Positions 1 through 4,908 of a DNA stretch of 5,713 nt are shown piece by piece (the first letter of the stretch is position 1; every line of letters starts with the position of its first letter). The stretch is taken from positions 1 through 5,713 of the forward strand of contig CAYHQN010000195.1 of the NCBI GenBank assembly GCA_964358545.1. The letters are read 5' to 3'. Under the pieces are notes generated by a model. The model was not told the origin of the DNA. It worked only from the letters and a program-made list of their open reading frames with translations, and searched no databases. A program made the position numbers and the translations under genes. The DNA comes from CAINVV01 sp031432175. GTDB lineage: Bacteria; Bacteroidota; Bacteroidia; Bacteroidales; Prolixibacteraceae.

Positions 1-68
1 CAGCTGGCGTCAATTTGTGTGCCATTTGTGGTCAAAATAATCTGTGTTCATCTGTGGTAACATCAGTG
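1..68 (+). repeat. Degenerate short-repeat array, ATnnGTG type
   Basis: Copies of a 7-nt unit recur: ATTTGTG at 13 and 24, ATCTGTG at 40 and 50, and ATCAGTG at 62. Spacings are 11, 16, 10 and 12 nt. The same unit family lies upstream of gmd, around the GxxExxY gene, inside fcl and upstream of the last gene. There is no coding signal here. It is probably the end of a longer array that starts outside the window. Confidence 0.7.
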
Positions 69-89
69 GATTCTGCGGTAGAAACAGCA

Positions 90-119
90 AAGGCCAATCA
101 ACATTCATCGATTGGCCTT
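90..119 (-). terminator. Hairpin, probable rho-independent terminator on the minus strand
   Basis: AAGGCCAATC (90-99) and GATTGGCCTT (110-119) are perfect reverse complements, giving a 10-bp stem with a 10-nt loop. Read on the minus strand, the stem is followed by a T-rich stretch (TTTGCTGTTT). The plus-strand side has no T tract. It lies about 64 nt beyond the stop of the minus-strand gene remnant at 183-473, which is a normal place for its terminator. Confidence 0.65.
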
Positions 120-182
120 GCACATTCGTTAGGCAGCCTTTAATCCGGTTGCCCGGAAAGATTCAGAACAGGTACCCCTGGT

Positions 183-473
183 TTAAACTGCAAGAGCAGC
201 CGGTGTATTCTCCGCCTTGTCTGTTTTGCTTTTCCCGCGCCCCGTGTATCCCACGATAATCCTCGCATTGCGGTATTCGCGGTAAAAATCAGGATTCTCG
301 AACTGGAAGGGGGCCACATAAACATCAATGACCTCTCTCAGCAACTTGTCGAGGGACCTGAACACATCGGTTACCTTCTGTGTCGATGATTTCGAAACAG
401 TCGTGGCCATTCGCTTTTGAGGAATCGCCGTTTTAAAATCCGCCAGCAGCGTTTCTGTCTGTTTAAAGTCATC
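183..473 (-). pseudogene. 3' remnant of a Bacteroidota hypothetical protein gene
   Basis: The minus-strand frame is open from just after an in-frame TAA (474-476) to a TAA at 183-185, about 96 codons. The first ATG is only at 408-410, giving 75 residues. The residues before that ATG (DDFKQTETLLADFKTAIPQK) look like continuous protein, so the true start was probably further upstream and is lost. The C-terminal part (VYVAPFQFENPDFYREYRNA, then RIIVGY) resembles the conserved end of Bacteroidota hypothetical proteins of roughly 200 residues; this is from memory, not a search. A terminator hairpin follows it. I read it as a 5'-truncated, non-functional gene, though a short functional protein starting at 410 is possible. 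No function is known to me. Confidence 0.5.
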
Positions 474-819
474 TTAAGTGAGTAAATGGAGATTAAATTC
501 CATTGCCTGGGAGACTCACCGGATACCTATTCAAGAGAAAGATTCAACTAAGGGTCTTAAACCAATCGAATAGTAACCGTCTTGCGCTCCCCGTTCAATA
601 GATTAACCTCTTTTAAAATCAGAACTAAGCTACAGAATAATTTTATCACCCGCAAGGAAAATTCAATTTATTTTCATCATACTGCACTAATAATCAATGA
701 ATAAGCTTTCGCAAATTTATCTTGATAAACATAATTTTCACACAGAATTCAATAAGATAAATCTGTACATATATCTCTGTTTAACTTAATTATTATCCTA
801 GGCGAGAGTAAAAAACAAC

Positions 820-847
820 CACTGATCACACTGATGATACCACTGAT
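820..847 (-). repeat. Three CACTGAT units (inverted ATCAGTG repeats)
   Basis: CACTGAT occurs at 820-826, 829-835 and 841-847. It is the reverse complement of the ATCAGTG unit seen at 62-68 and inside fcl at 3703 and 3715. This is therefore the same repeat family in the opposite orientation. Confidence 0.55.
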
Positions 848-965
848 AAATGTCTTTTTAAAGGTTTTATATAATCTTGAATGAGCACGGATCTATAAAT
901 AAAAGGAAATGATAATAGACCACTGTCCGCGGTAGCATGTTGTTAGAACATACGGTCAGGATTTC

Positions 966-993
966 GGTCCCTGAGCGAAGTCGAAGGGCGGAC
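966..993. repeat. CCCTGAGC...GAAGGG dispersed repeat
   Basis: The 20-nt core at 969-988 begins CCCTGAGCGAAG and ends GAAGGG. It lies between GTCC (967-970) and GGAC (990-993), giving an imperfect inverted repeat. I recognise this core from memory as a very common intergenic repeat in several bacterial phyla. It is distinct from the ATnnGTG family. Confidence 0.55.
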
Positions 994-1038
994 GGAAGGT
1001 GCGAATGAAGACAAAAGGGTTCTCTTCCGTTATTTATT

Positions 1039-1100
1039 ATTTGTGAGAATTTGTGTCCATTTGTGTGAATTTGTGGATTCTTTTCTTTTAAATCTGTGGT
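1039..1100 (+). repeat. Phased ATTTGTG array directly upstream of gmd
   Basis: ATTTGTG occurs at 1039, 1049, 1059 and 1069, an exact 10-nt period, followed by an ATCTGTG unit at about 1091. The array ends about 16 nt before the gmd start codon. It probably lies within the gmd leader or promoter region, but no function can be assigned from sequence. Confidence 0.7.
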
Positions 1101-1115
1101 TTAAAAATAATTTAT

Positions 1116-2309
1116 ATGCAACAAAAAACTGCCCTTATCACCGGTGTGACCGGTCAGGATGGCGCCTACCTTAGCGAGTACCTTCTCAAAAAAGGATACA
1201 TAGTCCATGGCATCAAGCGCCGCTCATCTCTTTTTAACACCGACCGTATCGACCATATTTACGAAGATCCTCATGTGGAGAACCGTCATTTTAAACTGCA
1301 CTACGGCGATCTGACCGACAGCATGAACCTCACCAAGATTATTCAGGAGGTTCAACCCGATGAGATTTATAACCTGGCTGCCATGAGTCATGTAGCGGTT
1401 AGCTTTGAGACGCCTGAGTATACTGCGAACGCCGATGGTTTGGGTACGTTGCGGATCTTGGAAGCCGTTAGATTACTCGGATTATCAAAGATTACACGGA
1501 TTTACCAGGCCTCCACATCAGAGCTATATGGGATGGTACAAGAGGTGCCACAAACTGAAAGGACACCTTTCTATCCCAGGTCGCCCTATGCAGTAGCCAA
1601 GATGTACGCTTACTGGATCACGGTCAACTACCGGGAAGCATATAACATGTATGCCTGCAATGGGATATTGTTTAACCACGAGTCACCCATCAGGGGAGAG
1701 ACCTTCGTCACACGGAAGATAACCCGGGCTCTCAGCAGGATAGTATTGGGCATGCAGGAGACTGTCTTCCTCGGTAACCTCTCTTCCAAACGCGACTGGG
1801 GCCATGCCAAAGATTATGTGGAGGCGATGTACCTCATCCTGCAGCAAGATCAACCGGAAGATTACGTCATCGCCACCGGCATCACCACCACCATCCGTGA
1901 TTTCATCCGCATGGCTGGCCACGAAATAGGAATCAATATCGAATTCACCGGCGAAGGTGCCAACGAAAAAGGCTACCTCTCCTCCATCAACGAACCTCTC
2001 TTTACCGAAAAAGTCGGAATTCAATATCTCGAACCCCTAAGATTGAAAATTGCACCAGTAGAGACGTTGCATGCAACGTTTCTACACGCACCCTCACCAA
2101 TAATTGCGGTTGATCCAAAATACTTCCGCCCCACCGAAGTCGACCTCCTCATCGGCGATCCCACCAAAGCCATGACCAAACTCGGCTGGAAACCCCGCTA
2201 CGACCTGCAGGGACTCATCACCGACATGATGCAATCGGATATCCATTTGATGAAAAAAGATGCTTATTTGCGGGAGGGAGGTTACCGTACCCTCAACTAT
2301 TTCGAATGA
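1116..2309 (+). CDS. gmd: GDP-mannose 4,6-dehydratase
   Basis: Cytoplasmic short-chain dehydrogenase/reductase-family enzyme that converts GDP-D-mannose to GDP-4-keto-6-deoxy-D-mannose, the first step towards GDP-L-fucose and related 6-deoxyhexoses. The N-terminus has the NADP-binding glycine motif (G10-x2-G13-x2-G16) and the RRSS segment (35-38). The catalytic set is visible as T134/E136 (in STSELYG) and Y158-x3-K162 (in SPYAVAK). The conserved NHESPIRGETFVTRKIT block is at 187-203 and AVDPKYFRPTEVDLLIGDPT at 331-350. At 397 residues it is longer than the usual roughly 350-380. The extra length lies at about 315-328, where a palindromic repeat is inserted in frame. All catalytic motifs are intact, so it is probably active. 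The ATG at 1116 gives a standard N-terminus; there is no Shine-Dalgarno, as is usual in Bacteroidota. fcl follows after an intervening GxxExxY gene. Confidence 0.96.
   Translation: MQQKTALITGVTGQDGAYLSEYLLKKGYIVHGIKRRSSLFNTDRIDHIYEDPHVENRHFKLHYGDLTDSMNLTKIIQEVQPDEIYNLAAMSHVAVSFETPEYTANADGLGTLRILEAVRLLGLSKITRIYQASTSELYGMVQEVPQTERTPFYPRSPYAVAKMYAYWITVNYREAYNMYACNGILFNHESPIRGETFVTRKITRALSRIVLGMQETVFLGNLSSKRDWGHAKDYVEAMYLILQQDQPEDYVIATGITTTIRDFIRMAGHEIGINIEFTGEGANEKGYLSSINEPLFTEKVGIQYLEPLRLKIAPVETLHATFLHAPSPIIAVDPKYFRPTEVDLLIGDPTKAMTKLGWKPRYDLQGLITDMMQSDIHLMKKDAYLREGGYRTLNYFE
1471..1501. repeat. Possible repeat-like patch inside gmd
   Basis: GATTACTCGGATTA (1471-1484) is followed by GATTACACGGAT (1490-1501). 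The latter 12-mer is identical to 2333-2344 in the left inverted repeat of the GxxExxY cassette, and the 19-nt spacing between the two units is close to the 20 nt there. The encoded segment (RLLGLSKITRIYQAS) has normal Gmd length, so there is no insertion. It could be a coincidence of codon choice or a conversion event. Confidence 0.35.
2053..2099. repeat. Palindromic repeat inserted in frame in gmd
   Basis: GTAGAGACGTTGCA (2058-2071) and TGCAACGTTTCTAC (2072-2085) form a 28-nt palindrome with one G/T wobble. It resembles a widespread palindromic repeat of cyanobacteria and Bacteroidota (recalled, not searched). CACCA occurs on both sides (2053-2057 and 2095-2099), and the interval between the two copies is 42 nt, exactly 14 codons. 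The insert encodes residues 315-328 in a loop just before the conserved IIAVDPKYF strand, so the reading frame and the core enzyme are kept. Confidence 0.7.
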
Positions 2310-2311
2310 TA

Positions 2312-2344
2312 GGATTTCACGGATTTTAAAAGGATTACACGGAT
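2312..2344 (-). repeat. Left inverted repeat of the GxxExxY cassette
   Basis: This 33-nt arm carries CACGGAT units (the reverse complement of ATCCGTG). It matches the reverse complement of 2729-2761 at 30 of 33 positions. It begins two bases after the gmd stop codon and its last two bases are the first two of the GxxExxY ATG. Confidence 0.85.
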
Positions 2345-2738
2345 GCTCTACGAACAATATACCTTCAAAATTATTGGGGCCTGTATGAGGGTCCATAGAA
2401 TTCTTGGGGCTGGTTTCTTGGAATCCGTTTATCAGGAAGCCTTGGAAAAAGAGTTCAAAAGTCAGGAAATTCCCTTTATTCGACACCAAAAATTGGAGTT
2501 GGCTTACGACGGAGATCCAATGAAAAAATACTTTGTAGCTGACTTTGTTTGCTTTACTACTATTCTGGTTGAGTTAAAGTCTTTGCCGTTTATTCACAAA
2601 GATAATTTTGCTCAATTAATCAATTATTTAAAATCAACCAAGCTGGAAGTGGGTTTGTTGGTGAATTTTGGGGCCTCTTCCCTCCAATATAAACGCTGCA
2701 TCAATACGCTTCCAATGACCCATTCCGAATCCGTGTAA
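2343..2738 (+). CDS. GxxExxY protein (PD-(D/E)XK nuclease-like)
   Basis: 131-residue protein of the GxxExxY family, which belongs to the PD-(D/E)XK nuclease superfamily (PDDEXK_3-type); its biological role is not established. The defining motif is G24-F-L-E27-S-V-Y30, preceded by the typical N-terminus MLYEQYTFKIIGACMRVH. The nuclease-like core is visible as D67 (in VADFVCF) and E77-L-K79 (in VELKSL), followed by the usual AQLINYLKSTKLEVGLLVNFG block (about 90-110). The putative catalytic residues are intact. The start ATG overlaps the end of the left inverted repeat by two bases, and the last residues (ESV) and the stop codon lie in the right repeat. It lies 33 nt after gmd and 39 nt before fcl on the same strand, and is probably co-transcribed. 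It is unlikely to act in sugar synthesis and is best read as a guest gene. Confidence 0.9.
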   Translation: MLYEQYTFKIIGACMRVHRILGAGFLESVYQEALEKEFKSQEIPFIRHQKLELAYDGDPMKKYFVADFVCFTTILVELKSLPFIHKDNFAQLINYLKSTKLEVGLLVNFGASSLQYKRCINTLPMTHSESV

Positions 2739-2776
2739 TCCTTTTTAAATCCGTGTAATCATCAAACCGTGAAATC
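2729..2776 (+). repeat. Right inverted repeat and repeat units upstream of fcl
   Basis: ATCCGTGTAATC occurs at 2729-2740 and 2749-2760 (20-nt spacing), with a diverged copy AACCGTGAAATC at 2765-2776. The first 33 nt (2729-2761) pair with the left arm at 2312-2344. The first unit supplies the stop codon of the GxxExxY gene, and the third ends one base before the fcl ATG. Confidence 0.85.
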
Positions 2777-2777
2777 T

Positions 2778-3980
2778 ATGAAGTTCGAAGATAAAATATA
2801 TGTGGCAGGTCATACCGGTCTGGTTGGATCAGCACTATGGAAAAATTTGTTATCAAAGGAATATACAAATCTTGTGGGTAAAACCATCGAAGAACTGAAT
2901 CTGATGGATACAGTAGCAGTTAATCAATTCTTTACAGAGGAGAAACCAGAGTATGTGATTCTGGCTGCTGCGAAAGTCGGTGGTATCGTGGCCAACAATA
3001 CTTATCGCGGTCAATTTATCTACGAGAATCTGATGATCCAGAACAACGTGATCCATGCATCCTACATACACAAGGTAAAGAAACTGCTCTTCCTGGGCAG
3101 TACCTGTATCTATCCTCGCGATGCCCCTCAACCCATGGCCGAGGATTGCATGCTCACCTCTCCCCTTGAATACACCAACGAACCTTATGCCATTGCCAAG
3201 ATTGCCGGAGTCAAAATGTGCGAGAGCTACAACCTGCAGTACGGCACCAACTTTATCTCCGTGATGCCCACCAATCTATATGGACCCAATGACAATTTCG
3301 ATCTAGAGAAGTCGCATGTCCTACCCGGGTTACTTAGGAAGATTCATCTGGGAAAATGTCTGGAGGAGGGAAACTGGGAGGCTATTCGGGAAGACTTGAA
3401 CAGAAGGCCAATTGAAGGGAGGACTGGTGGACTGGGGGACTGGGGGACTGGGAGACCGGAAGATGAGAAGATGAGAAGATGGGAAAGTGAGAAAGCAATC
3501 CTGGACTTACTCGATAAATATGGCATTCGTGTTAATTCGTCTGAATCCGTGAAATCTATTAGTTCTAAATCCGTGAAATCTGTCTCGGTTGAAATATGGG
3601 GAACAGGTACTCCAATGCGTGAGTTCTTGTGGAGTGAGGAAATGGCGGATGCGTGCGTTTATCTCATGGAAAACACAAATTTTGATGACATTATCCGTGT
3701 AAATCAGTGGCAGAATCAGTGTCCATCTGTGGATAAAAAAGAAATTCGTAACCAACATATTAACATTGGGACGGGTAAAGAAATATCTGTTCGGGATCTG
3801 GCGTACTTAATCAAAGAGAAGATTGGATTTGGTGGAGAATTGGTTTTTAACACCGCGAAGCCGGATGGAACCATGCGTAAACTTACAGATCCCTCCAAAA
3901 TTCATGCCTTAGGTTGGCACCACAAAATAGAGATTGGAGATGGAATTGAAAAGCTATATTCCTGGTATTTAAAAAAATAA
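2778..3980 (+). CDS. fcl: GDP-L-fucose synthase (epimerase/reductase)
   Basis: Cytoplasmic SDR-family enzyme that epimerises and reduces GDP-4-keto-6-deoxy-mannose, the Gmd product, to GDP-L-fucose using NADPH. The glycine motif is G11-x2-G14-x2-G17. The catalytic residues match the E. coli enzyme: S108 and C110 in GSTCIYP, Y137-x3-K141 in PYAIAK, and H180 in KSHVLP. Conserved distal blocks include EIWGTGTPMREFLWSEEMAD (272-291) and HINIGTGKEIS (327-337). The ATG at 2778 gives the family-typical start; an in-frame GTG at 2769 falls inside a repeat and is unlikely. Its 400 residues exceed the E. coli length (about 321), and also exceed the longer Bacteroidota type, which I recall as about 360. 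The excess is explained by three in-frame repeat inserts at about 215-238, 252-269 and 306-319, all in variable loops away from the catalytic motifs. Activity is probably retained. Confidence 0.94.
   Translation: MKFEDKIYVAGHTGLVGSALWKNLLSKEYTNLVGKTIEELNLMDTVAVNQFFTEEKPEYVILAAAKVGGIVANNTYRGQFIYENLMIQNNVIHASYIHKVKKLLFLGSTCIYPRDAPQPMAEDCMLTSPLEYTNEPYAIAKIAGVKMCESYNLQYGTNFISVMPTNLYGPNDNFDLEKSHVLPGLLRKIHLGKCLEEGNWEAIREDLNRRPIEGRTGGLGDWGTGRPEDEKMRRWESEKAILDLLDKYGIRVNSSESVKSISSKSVKSVSVEIWGTGTPMREFLWSEEMADACVYLMENTNFDDIIRVNQWQNQCPSVDKKEIRNQHINIGTGKEISVRDLAYLIKEKIGFGGELVFNTAKPDGTMRKLTDPSKIHALGWHHKIEIGDGIEKLYSWYLKK
3421..3492 (+). repeat. Octanucleotide repeat array inside fcl
   Basis: Nine 8-nt units in a row: GGACTGGT, GGACTGGG three times, AGACCGGA, AGATGAGA twice, AGATGGGA and AAGTGAGA. 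The total of 72 nt is 24 codons, so the frame is kept. It encodes a low-complexity stretch (GGLGDWGTGRPEDEKMRR) in the loop after the NRRPIEG block. The composition (G-rich, then GA-rich, purine on the coding strand) is unlike the surrounding gene. Confidence 0.85.
3540..3581 (+). repeat. Two ATCCGTGAAATCT repeat units inside fcl
   Basis: An 18-nt unit at 3540-3557 recurs at 3564-3581 with 17 of 18 bases identical. The 24-nt step equals eight codons. The shared core, ATCCGTGAAATCT, is the same family as the repeats upstream of fcl (2765-2776). It encodes the serine/lysine/valine-rich segment SESVKSISSKSVKS at about 255-268. Confidence 0.85.
3693..3731 (+). repeat. Four ATnnGTG units inside fcl
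   Basis: ATCCGTG at 3693, ATCAGTG at 3703 and 3715, and ATCTGTG at 3725 are spaced 10, 12 and 10 nt apart, the same rhythm as the noncoding arrays at 13-68 and 1039-1075. They are translated as RVNQWQNQCPSVD (about 307-319), a segment with no counterpart that I recall in the family, lying between NFDD and KEIRNQHINIGTG. Confidence 0.75.
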
Positions 3981-3981
3981 T

Positions 3982-3989
3982 TAACTTTG
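3982..3989 (+). promoter_or_regulatory. TAnnTTTG -7 box ahead of the 4020 ORF
   Basis: TAACTTTG matches the Bacteroidota -7 consensus TAnnTTTG and lies 30 nt before the ATG at 4020, just after the fcl stop codon. No good TTTG -33 element is visible, so the promoter may be weak. Confidence 0.45.
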
Positions 3990-4019
3990 TAGGTAGGTGA
4001 AAACAAATAATATTTCAAC

Positions 4020-4199
4020 ATGCCTGAAATTAAAATTGAAGATCGGAAAAAGAATTTTAAAACCTGGACATTACCGGGAAATTCACTGAGTCAGGATGAA
4101 TTTCTGGAAGGAATTCAAAAAGCTGAAGAGGGTCCTTTTATGACATTTGAAGAGCATCATGCAAAAATGGATAAATGGATACAAGAAAACTTTAGGTAG
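4020..4199 (+). CDS. Small antitoxin-like protein, apparently without its toxin
   Basis: 59-residue ORF starting MPEIKIEDRKKNFKTW and ending in an acidic/aromatic segment (GPFMTFEEHHAKMDKWIQEN). The C-terminal pattern (EEGPFMTFEE, then a short helix ending in W) resembles small Bacteroidota antitoxin subunits paired with RelE/ParE-type toxins; this is an impression from memory. No toxin follows: the next ORF, after 70 nt, is the antitoxin of a separate pair with its own promoter box. It may be an orphan antitoxin or the remnant of a second module. It has no Shine-Dalgarno but an A-rich leader, as is normal in this phylum. Confidence 0.6.
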   Translation: MPEIKIEDRKKNFKTWTLPGNSLSQDEFLEGIQKAEEGPFMTFEEHHAKMDKWIQENFR

Positions 4200-4236
4200 T
4201 TGTCTTACCCGGAAATCTTGCCCACTATAAATTCTT

Positions 4237-4244
4237 TATCTTTG
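4237..4244 (+). promoter_or_regulatory. TAnnTTTG -7 box of the toxin-antitoxin operon
   Basis: TATCTTTG fits the Bacteroidota TAnnTTTG -7 element. Upstream, TTG at 4218-4220 could be a poor -33 element, although the 16-nt gap is short. Transcription starting about 7 nt downstream would begin near 4251. This supports the ATG at 4270 over the TTG at 4249 as the antitoxin start. Confidence 0.5.
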
Positions 4245-4269
4245 TGCATTGCAGAAAAAAACTTTGACC

Positions 4270-4479
4270 ATGGCAACAGTAATTTTAGATACCAGTTCAA
4301 GCGAAGCAAAAAAAATGCTTGAGTTTTTAAAAGCAACCCGTTACGCCAGGGTTGTTGAAGAAAATATACCTAACGATGAAACTATAATGGCAATTAATGA
4401 GGTGGAATCGGGCAAAGTTAAGTCTTATGGATCGGCAAAAGAAATGATGTCAACCTTGAAGAAAAAAGCAGGTGTATAA
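4270..4479 (+). CDS. RelB/DinJ-type antitoxin
   Basis: 69-residue antitoxin that would bind and neutralise the toxin encoded next, and probably repress its own promoter. The N-terminal part (MATVILDTSSSEAKKMLEFL) looks like the strand-helix dimerisation region. The C-terminal part (AINEVESGKVKSYGSAKEMM) is the kind of segment that wraps around a YafQ/RelE toxin. The ATG at 4270 was chosen because a longer TTG version would start at or before the likely transcription start. The toxin GTG at 4472 overlaps the end of this gene by 8 nt, so the two are translationally coupled. The assignment rests mostly on its partner. Confidence 0.8.
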   Translation: MATVILDTSSSEAKKMLEFLKATRYARVVEENIPNDETIMAINEVESGKVKSYGSAKEMMSTLKKKAGV

Positions 4480-4747
4480 AATTAAGACAACAAACAAGTT
4501 TGAGAAGGACTTCACTAAATGTGCCAAGCGAAACCTTGATCTTGATGAGTTGGGTGCGGTTGTAGCGATTTTGGAACGTTTGGGGAAATTATCCCGTAAT
4601 TACAAAGCTCATTTACTTTCTGGTAATTACAATGGCTATTGGGAGTGTCATATTAAACCAGATTGGTTGCTTCTCTGGCGGCAAGACGATAAAACAAAAG
4701 TGATTGAATTAGTTCGAACAGGAACACATTCTGATTTATTTGGCTGA
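4472..4747 (+). CDS. yafQ: YafQ-family mRNA interferase toxin
   Basis: 91-residue RelE-superfamily toxin, expected to cut mRNA at the ribosome when freed from its antitoxin. The residues known to matter in E. coli YafQ have clear counterparts: H47, H60, D64, W65, H86 and F90, within the motifs ECHIKPDWLL and RTGTHSDLF. The length is typical. Translation starts at a GTG inside the end of the antitoxin gene (8-nt overlap), as expected for such pairs. The active-site set is complete, so the toxin is probably functional. The module lies between fcl and the sugar kinase fusion, splitting the biosynthetic genes. Confidence 0.92.
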   Translation: MYKIKTTNKFEKDFTKCAKRNLDLDELGAVVAILERLGKLSRNYKAHLLSGNYNGYWECHIKPDWLLLWRQDDKTKVIELVRTGTHSDLFG

Positions 4748-4761
4748 TTTACAAAAACTCC

Positions 4762-4908
4762 GTTCGTGTGGATTCGTACTCCAAACTTTTTAGCTCCGGT
4801 TCAGTATCCACTATCAAAATAACTAATAACCAGATGCTAAAGGATTGCCCGCTACACCTACTGTTGCCAAGCATCTTCGTGAAAATTCGTTTAAATTTGT
4901 GAAATTCG
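4762..4908 (+). repeat. ATTCGTG/ATTTGTG units upstream of the fusion gene
   Basis: GTTCGTG at 4762 and ATTCGT at 4772 (10-nt step) are followed, closer to the gene, by TTCGTGAA at 4876, ATTCGT at 4885, ATTTGTG at 4895 and ATTCG at 4904 (steps of 9-10 nt). The array ends a few bases before the ATG at 4914, mirroring the arrangement upstream of gmd and fcl. Between the two clusters (about 4780-4870) nothing recognisable was seen. Confidence 0.55.

Larger units (their letters stand above)
474..1115. other. Long AT-rich noncoding region upstream of gmd
   Basis: No convincing gene is visible on either strand across about 640 bp. The first part (about 480-810) is AT-rich and unstructured. From 820 on it holds repeats, annotated separately: three CACTGAT units, a CCCTGAGC-type repeat, and a regular ATTTGTG array just before gmd. 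A minus-strand TAnnTTTG match (TAAATTTG, 719 to 712) could be an old promoter for the truncated minus-strand gene, but it stands alone. No clear TAnnTTTG box for gmd was found near its start. Confidence 0.6.
2312..2761 (+). mobile_element. Putative 450-bp inverted-repeat cassette carrying a GxxExxY gene
   Basis: A single gene is enclosed almost exactly by two 33-nt inverted repeats. It sits between gmd and fcl, which are normally neighbours in GDP-fucose loci, so it looks like an insertion. The arms consist of the same ATCCGTG-type units dispersed over the rest of the window. No clear target-site duplication was seen outside the arms (ATGATA on the left, TCAAAC on the right). No transposase is present. 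Mobility is an inference from architecture. Confidence 0.5.

Noticed and set aside
13..75. Short regular repeats that might be a CRISPR array
   Set aside because: Units are only about 7 nt and degenerate, with 9-16 nt steps and no unique spacers of normal size; no cas gene is present.
44..259. Plus-strand ORF of 71 codons
   Set aside because: It runs through a repeat, a terminator hairpin and the antisense of the minus-strand remnant, and its protein has no recognisable pattern.
712..719. Minus-strand TAAATTTG as a promoter
   Set aside because: It is a single short match in AT-rich DNA, about 300 nt from the first ATG of a truncated gene and without a -33 element.
1628..2489. Minus-strand ORFs opposite gmd and the GxxExxY gene
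   Set aside because: They are shadows of strongly supported plus-strand genes with conserved motifs.
2769..2777. GTG at 2769 as the fcl start
   Set aside because: It lies within a repeat unit, and the ATG at 2778 gives the usual N-terminus directly before the nucleotide-binding strand.
4249..4269. TTG at 4249 as the antitoxin start
   Set aside because: It would lie at or before the transcription start predicted from the TATCTTTG box; the ATG at 4270 gives a normal antitoxin N-terminus.
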